NCBI RefSeq assembly: GCF_003473485.1
Contig: NC_053045.1
Span: 3,684,501-3,748,500 of the forward strand
Length of the DNA: 64,000 bases
DNA from: Medicago truncatula
Taxonomy: Eukaryota; Streptophyta; Magnoliopsida; Fabales; Fabaceae
Direction: 5' to 3'
In this document: one piece after another, positions 55,480-64,000 of the stretch
Layout: every line of letters begins with the position of its first letter
Numbering within the stretch: position 1 is the first letter of the stretch
Program-made: the position numbers and the translations under genes
The notes under the pieces: generated by a model
Told to the model about the DNA's origin: nothing
Databases searched by the model: none
What the model saw: the letters and a program-made list of their open reading frames with translations, nothing else

Positions 55480-55981
55480 TTTTTCTAGTAGTGTCTATAT
55501 AGTATGGGTTCATACGAGTAATGCCTCAATTTTTTCCCCAACATAAAGAAAATTCTAAAACTTACAGTGTATATACTATAAAAATTAAAAATAAGTAATT
55601 TAAACTCTACATGTGAAATTTTTCACTTCAAATTTTGCAGATACTTGTATCACAATACAAAGAGATGTTTACAAACTTTGGTTCCACTTTGATTAGATAT
55701 TGATTTTATTTTTCACCGAGACGTGCAAAATCTTAAAATTTGTAATGTATGGATTGAAGGCGAGGTGATACCTTCAAATTTATTTGATTAGTTAAATTCT
55801 CATGATGAAATTTTTTTTATGCGTTATTTCATTTTAGTGCCACAAACTTAGAGTACAAAAACATAACTTCAAGGTACATGAAATTAGGAAGAAAAAAATT
55901 ATTCAGTGCATGCATAAAAGCTAAAGGACAACAACTGGATCATTCCAGTATAATGTATATGGTACAACTGGATCATTCATT
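55480..55981. other. 3' flank of the NCR gene
   Basis: AT-rich; no gene recognised. On the minus strand it is downstream of the NCR stop codon. An attgaaggcgaggtgata block near 55752 stands out slightly but has no likeness I can name. Confidence 0.35.
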
Positions 55982-56161
55982 TCAGTAGTTTCTCCCAACA
56001 CCAACACAATAGCCTTTACGACACTTACCATTAACCCCACGATGTTTTGGACAATCCTTATCGGTTATACAAGGTTTTAGCATCAAGGGAGCGGAAGAAG
56101 TAGATACTATTATGGAAAGAAATAGAATCAGAGCATAAACAAATTTTAGAATTTCAACCAT
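55982..56161 (-). CDS. Nodule-specific cysteine-rich (NCR) peptide, 4-Cys type
   Basis: 59 aa, one exon. The start MVEILKFVYALILFLSIIV is the characteristic NCR signal peptide (residues 1 to about 24), very close to the family consensus. The mature part has four cysteines at 31, 37, 47 and 52, in the order C-X5-C-X9-C-X4-C, the 4-Cys NCR pattern, and is strongly basic (KCRKGYC). NCR peptides are secreted to symbiosomes in nodules of IRLC legumes and drive terminal bacteroid differentiation. Most NCR genes have an intron after the signal peptide; here signal and mature parts run on without one. A TATA box (minus CTATAAATA, about 56213-56221) lies some 55 bp upstream. Expression in nodules is an inference from the family. 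Confidence 0.88.
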   Translation of the reverse strand: MVEILKFVYALILFLSIIVSTSSAPLMLKPCITDKDCPKHRGVNGKCRKGYCVGVGRNY

Positions 56162-56212
56162 ATCTTTCCCTCTTTAATTTGTATATAACAAACAATATAT
56201 GATTTGATATAT

Positions 56213-56221
56213 TTATAGTGT
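56213..56221 (-). promoter_or_regulatory. TATA box of the NCR gene
   Basis: The minus strand reads CACTATAAATATATC, about 55 bp before the NCR start codon. An attaaagagggaaagat stretch abuts the ATG and contains AAAGAT, a word seen in nodule promoters, though its place in the leader makes that weak. Confidence 0.6.
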
Positions 56222-56360
56222 ATAAATTTCATGATATTATACAAATAATTAAATTGTTTAAGCTTTTGTAATAACCCATCATAAAATTAGAATAATCATC
56301 AAGCATCTCTTAGGTATATCAATGCGTTGTTTTTTTTTCTTCCCTTTATTACTCGTAGGA

Positions 56361-56780
56361 AATAGGCCATATAACAAACTTATTCATAAGAATCTAATAT
56401 TATTTAACTAACTTTTCATCATGTTTTTCTTAAAAAAAATTTAATTCTTTTTTAACCTTTCATGATAGTAAAAGGACTCCTTCAAAAAAAGAAAATGATA
56501 GTAAAAGGAGAATATATATTGTTTCTTACCATGGTAAAGCTATGAGCAAGTATAATACAACATTGGGGTGAGAACAAATTTATGCTAAGAGAAATATAGG
56601 AATTAAGGGGAGACTCAGACATCGCAACTAGGTTAGCGCCTCAAAGAGAACCCATCATATGGTACCTTACTAATAAATATTAATAAAAAATGGAAAAATT
56701 TATACAAGAGGGAGACTAAACCAAATCCTCAAAAGGTCAAAATAAAGCCATAAAACGCAAACAACATACAAATTTCATTT
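56361..56780 (-). repeat. Right inverted arm (upstream region of the NCR gene)
   Basis: Inverted match to 49735-50228. It begins about 200 bp upstream of the NCR start codon and extends for about 420 bp. It has several small indels relative to the left arm (for example an extra gactccttcaaaaaaag near 56475), so the duplication is not recent. Confidence 0.75.
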
Positions 56781-57416
56781 TTTTTTAATCGTTCATGATA
56801 GTAAAATCAAAATATATATCGTGAGTTGTTATATAAAAATGCCAAGTTTTCATAGCGGAAGCCTCTATCCAAATGAGAATATGTACTTTGATGTTAGAGT
56901 TTGAAAAAATGACTAAGAAAGAATGACATAGATGTTGAAGAGGAGCACGGGATACCAATGGTTCATGGATTTTTCTGTTCTTATTTAAATCCAAAATTAA
57001 TAAAGTTGAGTTTTGGAATACCCAACTAACAAATTCAACGATGACAGAGTGGAGAATTTATGACACCCTATACAATGGTTCTAAAATCTAATTAAAAGAT
57101 TCAAGGTATGTGCTGGTGGCATCTTACCAAAAAAAGAAAGCCTAGTATAATTAAAAAACTAAGGACATTTTGGACTTCCCAAGTGCTACTGTCTCCATTT
57201 ATAAAAAAAAAAATACACTACTCTCTCCTACTATATATATTATTTAAAAATGTATTTAAAAAATATGTATATTTTGTGTATGGATATGCTTAAAATACAT
57301 TTTTTGTGTAAAAACATATTCAACTATTTTTTTTTGGTACCAAAATATGTTCAACTCTATCACCACAAAAAACATGTTCATCTCCACCTTTATATCTTTC
57401 GATACTAATTAACACT
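56781..57416. other. AT-rich intergenic sequence
   Basis: Minus-strand ORF 56785-56994 shows no family likeness. A further short copy of the catgatagtaaaa block occurs at 56793. Nothing else recognised. Confidence 0.35.
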
Positions 57417-57425
57417 TATTTTTTA

Positions 57426-57774
57426 GACAAAATTACATAATTAGTCCCTTAACTTTATTTTAGGTAACACTTTTGTCCTTTATCTTTTTTTTGGTCACGA
57501 TTTAGTCCTTTATGTTATAAAATGACAATATCTTATCATTTTTTATGAGATTCTTTTCAAAGAAATTTGATTTTCTAGGCTTGTATGATGAAGATTTACG
57601 TTTGCCTATGAGTTTGATGAATTTTTTTTGGAATTTTTTATTATTTTTTTCATAAAAAATGATAACTATGTTGTTATTTTATAACATAAAGGACTAAATT
57701 GTGACAAAAAAAAAAGATAAATGACGAAAGTGTTACCTAAAATAAAGTTAAGAAACTAATTGTGTAATTTTGCC
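57426..57774. mobile_element. Mutator-type MITE
   Basis: 349 bp foldback. Ends GACAAAATTACATAATTAG and, reversed, GGCAAAATTACACAATTAG, arms over 100 bp (ctttattttaggtaacact in both). A perfect 9-bp target duplication of ta, six t and a lies at 57417-57425 and 57775-57783. Confidence 0.88.
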
Positions 57775-57783
57775 TATTTTTTA

Positions 57784-58610
57784 ATATTCTGGTTCAGTAA
57801 AGTATGATCGAGTATTGTTCTATACAAACATCGAATTAGGTTTTCTTGAACAACTCATCCGTATCCAACAATTTGACATAGAACTATTTAAAATAGAACT
57901 TATACGTTTTTTTTTTTTTTTAAATGAGAGTTAATAAAGATAGTTGAACCTATATATTGATTGAGATACATCTCTTTCAAGTGTGGCATGTGATTGGAGA
58001 AAGCAAAGTCAAGTTTATTATTTTCTTTTGACGAAAAAGTGTAAGCAGCATACATATCTGTCTTCCCTGGTCTTAAGCAACATTTGACCCTTAAATTAGA
58101 ACCTTAACTCAACCACCAAATTTAACACATCATTGTCAAAACAGATTCCTCTATACATAAAGAAAAAATAAATAAAAAGTGCAATTTTATTTATTGTTTT
58201 TTTTTTTTTTATTTCTCAAACTCTTAAACTCATTAATTTCTTACAACATGCACCCCACGTTCAATGAACCCAGCTCAAAAAAGAAAGGAAAAGAAACCAA
58301 CACACAAACCCTTCCATCAAATAATCACATCCAACCTTTTTCTCAAATTCTCTTTCTCCTAAAAAAAACCAAAAAATAAAAAAAAAAAATTAAGAAAAAC
58401 AAACTCCTTTTGGTTTCATTTGGCTTAATCAAATCTCCTCTTGGTGTTTTCCTTCTCTCCCTTGCAATGCAAGAAACATAATTACCCTATAGGGAGTTGG
58501 AAATGGAAACCCCATAATTTGTTCTTGCTTGTTCACCATCCCTTTAGAATTTTCCATAGAAAATTTATAATAAAAAAGGGAGGAAATTTTTTTGAAAAAA
58601 TAAAAAGGAA
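57784..58610 (+). promoter_or_regulatory. Upstream region of the RopGEF gene
   Basis: About 0.8 kb from the MITE to the start codon. 58200-58450 is pyrimidine-rich (tctttctcctaaa, cttctctccc), typical of plant 5' leaders. No definite TATA box can be placed; the transcription start is unknown. Confidence 0.4.
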
Positions 58611-61600
58611 ATGGTTAGAGCTATAGAACAAGAACAGGAAAATAACAAATCCAAACTATTCAATTCCAGAGGAATGTTTGAGAATTCAGGAAGACATACA
58701 AAAAGTTTAAGCATTGAAAGTGCTAGCACATTAGATCCTACTTCTGAAGATGATCCTGCTTCATCAAGAAGTCAAGGATCAAAACCTTTAAATGATTCTG
58801 AAAGGGTTCTTGCTGAGAAATCAAGAACAATCAAAGAGGAAATTTTAGCCAAAGAAGCCAAAGAGAAGATATCTCAAGGTAAATATTAACTTTGACTACT
58901 AGATTTTAATATACATTCTTTTTGGTAAACCAAGATATTTCTGCGCACAACTGCGAAATTTAATCTCTCGAGGGGATTGATATTCATTTACGGATTTGAC
59001 CTTTACCACCAAATGTTTTTTGCCATACGCACCGGTCAGGGATTAGACCCCTAACGAAATGGTTAAAGGAAAATCTCAATATACATTAATACATGATCAT
59101 GCAAAAAGTTTTATATATTTATAACGATTAAAATGCATAAGGGATTTTTGAAATGTCAATCATTGTCACACATTTTATTGGGTTTGTTTGTCTATAAATT
59201 TTGATATTTATGGTTGGATTAAATTCAGAAATGGAACAGATGAAGGAGAGATTTGCTAAACTACTATTGGGGGAAGATATGTCTGGTGGAGGAAAAGGTG
59301 TTTCTTCAGCTTTGGCATTGTCAAATGCATTAACAAATCTTGCTGGTATGGTTTCTTTTCTTTCTCCTTGAGCTAAGATAATAAAGCATTCTCTCTATAC
59401 TTCTGAATTTTGATGGAGAAACATTTTGCTTTTTCCTTCCATTTTCAGGAAATGTTTCCAATTATTCATTGTCAGTTTCTTGAATTAATGCAGCTGCTGT
59501 TTTCGGTGAACAAAAGCGCCTAGAGCCAATGCCACCGGAAAGGAAAGCAAGATGGAGAAAAGAAATTGATTGGCTTCTTTCGGTCACCGATTACGTTGTT
59601 GAAATGGTTCCAACACAGCAGAAATCCAAGGATGGTTCAATCATGGAGGTAAAAAAAAACATTCTCTTTGTTCTCCCCATATGTTTAGTTCATCACATTC
59701 TTCTTATATCTGACTCAACATTGTCTTTGATTAATAGATTATGACAACGCGACAACGGACTGATCTCCACATGAACATCCCTGCCTTGAGAAAGCTTGAT
59801 GCAATGCTTATTGTAAGATCACAAATCCTGAGTTAAATATGATCATTATATGTTGGGTTAAATATGTTTTTAGTCTTGATAATTATGCCGAATTTTGTTT
59901 TTAGTCCCTGTATTCACTTCTCAGTCCCACAAGTTACAAAATTGCACACTTTTAGTCCCTAAAGAGAGTGGCGTTTTGTGATTTTTACGGACTAAAGTGG
60001 ATACAAGGAATATAAACAAAAACTGTAAGTTTTATAGGACTGAAGATATATTTAATCCTGATTTGTTATATAGGATTCAATTGGTTGAAATTTCTGATAA
60101 ACTTATGATGATGATCAGGATTGTCTAGATAACTTCAAAGACCAAAGTGAATTCTACTATGTATCAAAAGATGCTGATGATCCAGATAGGTCAAATGGGA
60201 AAAATGATGACAAGTGGTGGTTACCTACACCTAAAGTACCTGCAGAAGGTTTATCTGAAGCAGCAAGAAGATTTTTGCAGTATCAGAAAGATTGTGTGAA
60301 TCAAGTACTTAAAGCAGCAATGGCTATAAATGCTCAAACTCTATCAGAAATGGAGATTCCTGAAAGCTATATTGAATCCCTACCTAAGGTATGTCAAAGA
60401 GAATCTGTGACAGTTCGAATTGGCTTATTTTAGTTTATCTATTGGCATAAGCACTTATGAGACTGTTTGAGAGAACTTATGAAAATAGTGTATGACATGT
60501 CCACAAACTATCTAGGATAGCTCATGAAAGCAACTCATAGGTTATATGAAAATCATTTGATTTGATTTTATCTTTTGTTATAAAGAAACTTATGCATTAG
60601 CACTTATATAATAAACGCTTAATTAAGTTGTTTGTACAACGAGGGCGCCTAGTATTTGCTTAGAAGCTATGTTGGTTCATATTCACACACGACATTTGTT
60701 TTCACACCTTAAATTTTTGTTTTCTTTCATCATTCACAGAATGGAAGAGCAAGTCTAGGAGACATAATCTACAGGAATATTACCGATGAATTTTTCGATC
60801 CCGATCAGTTCCTAGGGACAATAGACATGTCATCAGAACATAAAATTCTTGATCTCAAGAATAGAATTGAGGCATCAATAGTGATTTGGAGGAGGAAGAT
60901 GAACCAAAAAGATTCCAAATCAGCATGGGGTTCTGCTGTGAGTTTGGAGAAAAGAGAGCTCTTTGAAGAGAGAGCAGAAACCATCTTACTTCTCTTGAAA
61001 CATCGGTTTCCTGGACTTCCACAATCTTCATTGGATATAAGCAAAATCCAATTCAACGGGGTAAGAATATTTCCTGCACGCATCTTGATCTCTTCAATTA
61101 CAATGTTGCATAAACTTTTGGCAATTCTCAAAATAAAATCATACTATTAATATAACAAGTATTATCGGAGATGTAGGCACAACCACACTTTTTGTTTGTG
61201 TTTATTAATACGTTTTCTTAAGAGCCGGATTTTCTGTTCTAACAAGTATTATTTATTATGGCAGGATGTAGGGCAAGCTGTTCTTGAAAGCTATTCAAGA
61301 ATATTGGAAAGTTTAGCCTTTACAGTTCTATCAAGAGTAGAAGATGTACTCCATGCAGATAACCAAACACAAAATCCAACTCAAGGAAGAAGAAGCAGTG
61401 TTAGAAATCCAGTTCCAAAGCCAGACAAGTGTCCAACTCCAAGAGATGTAGACAGAAGTGACGCGGAAACACCTTGTTCGATGACACTATCGGATTTCAT
61501 GGGTTGGAGCAATGATCAGGCTGAATCGTTCATTAGAAGGGATCCTTTCGCTGTTTCAGATGATTTGGACAAAGATATTGATACTGAAAAGCTTCCAAAA

Positions 61601-61681
61601 CTTCAACCCATAGTGACTGATAAGAAAGCGTCCTACCTTGAAAATATAGGAGGTTTGAGAAGTCCAACATCACGCCATTGA
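58611..61681 (+). CDS. ROPGEF12: RopGEF (PRONE-domain Rop guanine nucleotide exchange factor)
   Basis: Seven exons, all GT-AG: 58611-58878, 59229-59345, 59494-59648, 59738-59812, 60119-60388, 60740-61060 and 61265-61681; 540 aa, normal for the family. The start [11 protein letters not shown] is the usual N-terminus of the pollen-type group (GEF8/9/12-like). The variable N-region covers 1-89, and the PRONE catalytic domain about 90-440, including [29 protein letters not shown] (238-246) and [19 protein letters not shown]. The tail (441-540) is the regulatory C-terminus that receptor-like kinases can relieve by phosphorylation. RopGEFs swap GDP for GTP on ROP GTPases at the plasma membrane in tip growth. 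The symbol rests on N-terminal likeness and on the neighbouring HPR2 genes; other pollen-type members cannot be excluded. Confidence 0.93.
58918..59077 (-). mobile_element. SINE-like insertion in RopGEF intron 1
   Basis: 160 bp flanked by a perfect 10-bp duplication aatatacatt (58908-58917, 59078-59087). On the minus strand it has a B-box-like GGTCTAATCCC and a conserved-looking body (tcgagagattaaatttcg). The splice sites of the intron are untouched. Confidence 0.65.
59852..60058. mobile_element. Foldback MITE in RopGEF intron 4
   Basis: Inverted ends gggttaaatatgtttttagtc and, reversed, ggattaaatatatcttcagtc, with gtccct/aggact words inside. It is the same general type as the Mutator-like MITEs at 14561 and 57426. 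A clean 9-bp duplication was not found. Confidence 0.6.
60420..60640. repeat. Dispersed repeat in RopGEF intron 5
   Basis: Contains gcataagcacttatgagact and gtttgagagaacttatgaaaa, words I associate with a common legume interspersed repeat, and a partial inverted arrangement (ataagcactt against the cttatgcattagcacttat block). Boundaries are uncertain. Confidence 0.45.
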
Positions 61682-62075
61682 TTATTAAGATAAAAAAACA
61701 AAGAAATTCTATATAGCTTCAAAAGAGGGAGAGAAGAGAAAGAAGAATTATTCATTTATTCTTCATCATCTATTCTTTCTTTTTTTGTACATAAAAAGAT
61801 GAATACACAAAATCCAAAAGGTTTGAAGCATTTTGTCATCTATGGTGTCCTCCTTGTAAGAGGGGTTTGTTGTAGTCTGGAAGCTACAAAATGTGATTCA
61901 TTTTACGAATTCATGTTATTTCATTGTAACTTATGAAAACCAGATACAATATTCAGCCTATGATGGAAGGAGGATTAATCCTTTATGCATACATGTAATC
62001 AAACCCAGAACAGTTATTCTTGCTTTTGGATTTTCCTTTCACTTTCTATCCTGTGTAATATCCCCAACATTTTAT
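61682..62075 (+). other. 3' untranslated and flanking region of the RopGEF gene
   Basis: AT-rich with a purine patch (agaggga gagaagagaa at 61725). No other feature recognised. The chromovirus LTR candidate begins at 62076. Confidence 0.4.
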
Positions 62076-62277
62076 TGTTTTCTGATGAGAAAGGAATGGG
62101 ATCTGGTTTCGAGTACGAGAGAGACTCCAATTTAAGACAACTGAATAATTTGATAATAATGGCAGAGCCAATTCTTACATATATATAGTCTTAATTCCTG
62201 AACCCTAGTAATGAGTCACCAATACAATCATAAAAGAACCTTCTAGAATTACCCAATGTTCCCTCTACGCCCTTACA
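62076..62277 (-). repeat. Candidate 3' LTR of the chromovirus
   Basis: On the minus strand it starts TGTAAGGGCG at 62277 and ends CAGAAAACA at 62076, with a ctatatatatgt TATA-like block. It directly follows the pol stop codon. No purine tract precedes it and the other LTR is outside the window, so the limits are provisional. Confidence 0.45.
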
Positions 62278-64000
62278 CATAATCAGCTAGGTGACGTGGC
62301 TTAGTAATTGCTCTCTTGGGCCTTGGTGAATTGGGCTGCTTGTCTTCAGGCGTATCATTCGCTTCCCCAACAAAACTATCCTTGTCCTCAAGGATGGAGG
62401 TGAAATCCAGCTGAGCACGAGGAAGCCAAATAGCATCTTCCGGAGCCAATCCTTGCCATTGAACTAACACCATTGAAGTGGGGGGATCTGTAGAACCATC
62501 AACTTTTGAGTTCAAAATTGCAGCAGGTGTGAGTATGGGACAGTTCTAAAAACAGCAGCAGGAAGTGGAGAGAGAGTGTCTGTAGGAGGGCCCTGGTGTG
62601 GCTTAAGGACCGAGCAATGAAAAATGGGGTGAATTTTTGAATTTGAAGGGAGCTCCAAACGGTATGCGACCTTACCAAGACGCTCAGTAATCTGATAGGG
62701 TCCAAAAAATCGCTTCAGAAGTTTGTTGTAATTGTTATGCCCAGCCACCGAAACTTGCCGGTAAGGACGGAGGCGCACATAAACCCAATCTCCCACCGCA
62801 AATTCTACATCACGGCGGTGGTTGTCTGCAATCTGCTTCATGGCCATTTGTGCCTTCAACAGATTTCGTTTCAATTTTGCCAAGACATCATCTCTGGATG
62901 TTAACAGAGTATCCACAACTTCCACTTGTGAGGCCTGAGGTAAGTAGTCCGGAACAGCAGGTGGGGAATGACCGTAAATTACCTCAAAGGGAGACATGCC
63001 GGAGCCGGAATGGACCGCAGTATTATAGCACCACTCTGCCCATGGAATCAAAGACTTCCAAGAAGTGGGTTTGTGTTGAACAAACGCACGCAAGTATTGC
63101 TACAGTGTACGATTGACAACCTCAGTTTGTCCGTCGGTCTCGGGATGATATGCAGTTGACATTTTCAAGTGAGTACCGCAAGCCTTGAAGAGTTCCTGCC
63201 AAAAGCGACTCAGAAATATAGGGTCTCGGTCAGAGACAATGCTCCGAGGCATTCCATGAAGTTTTGAAACTAGCATGATGAACAATTGGGCCACCTTGTA
63301 GGTAGTATATGGATGAGCCAATGTGCCAAAGTGAGCGCCCTTTGAGAGTCTATCCACTACGACGAAAATGATTGAGTGTCCCTCTGATGGAGGTAAACCA
63401 CCGACGAAATCCATAGAAAGGTCTTCCCAAATACGGTGAGGTAGGGGTAGAGGCTGGAGTAAATCCGCAGGTCGTTTGATAACATACTTCGTCTGCTGGC
63501 AAGGAACACACTCTTTAACGAAGGCAGTCACTGAAAGGGACATGTTGGTCCAATAAAAATTCTCTTGCAATCGAGCCAGCGTCTTTTTGGTACCCATATG
63601 GCCTCCGGTAGGAGTGGCGTGAAACTCAGCAATGAACAGTGAAATAAAAGAGCAATCCTCAAGAAGCCACAACCTATTATTGTAATGAATGAGACCTGAA
63701 TCTAAGCGGTATTGTGGCAGAGAGTCCGAATCATTTTCCAGCTGGTTTTTGAGGGCAATGAATCTGGCGTTGTGAGCTAATTCATCCTTTAATTGTTATA
63801 GCCAAACCGGATTAGGAACATAAATCACAAAGCATCCGCCTTCGCGGCGAGATAGCGCATCAGCTACGACATTCAAAACTTCTGGTTTATATTGAATTTC
63901 ATAGTTGTAGCCCATAAGCTTGGATAAGGAAACCTGCTGTTCAGGGGTCTGAATATGCTGAGTGAGAAGCTCCTTCAAAGGTTTGTGGTCGATTTGGATG
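62273..64000 (-). pseudogene. Ty3/gypsy chromovirus pol 3' end (RNase H end, integrase, chromodomain), broken
   Basis: Read on the minus strand: the end of RNase H (YNYEIQYKPEVLNVVADALS), the integrase zinc region (GGHMGTKKTLARLQE, CVPCQQTKY), the integrase core with Asp in SMDFVGGLPP, Asp in SIVSDRDPIF and Glu in ETDGQTEVVNRTL, a GPYQITERLGKVAYRLELP C-terminal region, and a chromodomain-like VLVQWQGLAPEDAIWLP. Stops occur at about 63797 (TAA) and 63098 (TAG, in place of a Gln codon), and the frame shifts near 62515. The chromodomain marks the chromovirus branch. The 5' part lies beyond the window. Confidence 0.88.

Overview
The window is nuclear DNA from a flowering plant. It is AT-rich, its genes contain introns, and it is dominated by transposable elements. 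A small secreted peptide gene at 55982-56161 has the signal peptide and cysteine spacing of nodule-specific cysteine-rich (NCR) peptides. That points to an inverted-repeat-lacking-clade legume (Trifolium, Medicago, Pisum, Vicia and relatives). The SIRE-type copia elements with an env-like region also fit a legume. The species cannot be fixed from the sequence alone.

Layout. 1-9018: rearranged, decayed SIRE-type Ty1/copia element on the minus strand, with one long terminal repeat (LTR, 6817-9018). 9019-11660: two LTRs of a second family lying head to head; the right one is a solo LTR carrying a CACTA transposon. 11780-13200: a broken piece of a hydroxypyruvate reductase gene joined to a copia gag fragment. 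13240-16450 and 22350-27495: two copies of one segment, each with its own later insertions (MITEs, SINE-like sequence, a 2.2-kb solo LTR). 18605-19942: a BAHD acyltransferase gene with one premature stop, just downstream of a SINE. 28110-29420: copia gag remnant and a 77-bp tandem repeat. 30249-36321: two tandem two-exon HPR2-type hydroxypyruvate reductase genes (minus strand). 39149-45420: three DNA transposons nested in one another; the innermost is a PIF/Harbinger element with both ORFs open. 45647-48337: a third HPR2-type gene (plus strand). 49735-56780: inverted arms enclosing a SINE split by a young copia element with LTRs that read as identical, plus the NCR gene. 58611-61681: a seven-exon RopGEF gene. 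62076-64000: end of a decayed chromovirus (Ty3/gypsy, minus strand).

Host genes. The likely functional genes are the three HPR2-like copies, the RopGEF and perhaps the NCR gene. In Arabidopsis HPR2 (At1g79870) and ROPGEF12 (At1g79860) are neighbours, so this appears to be a conserved pair in which HPR2 has been amplified and pushed apart by transposons. HPR2 is a cytosolic reductase of hydroxypyruvate/glyoxylate in photorespiration; RopGEFs activate ROP GTPases in polar growth. There is no operon-like functional link between them.

I see no new defence or metabolic system. The most informative things are the unlisted intronless NCR gene, the three-deep transposon nest with a possibly autonomous Harbinger core, and several insertions whose empty sites lie in this same window.
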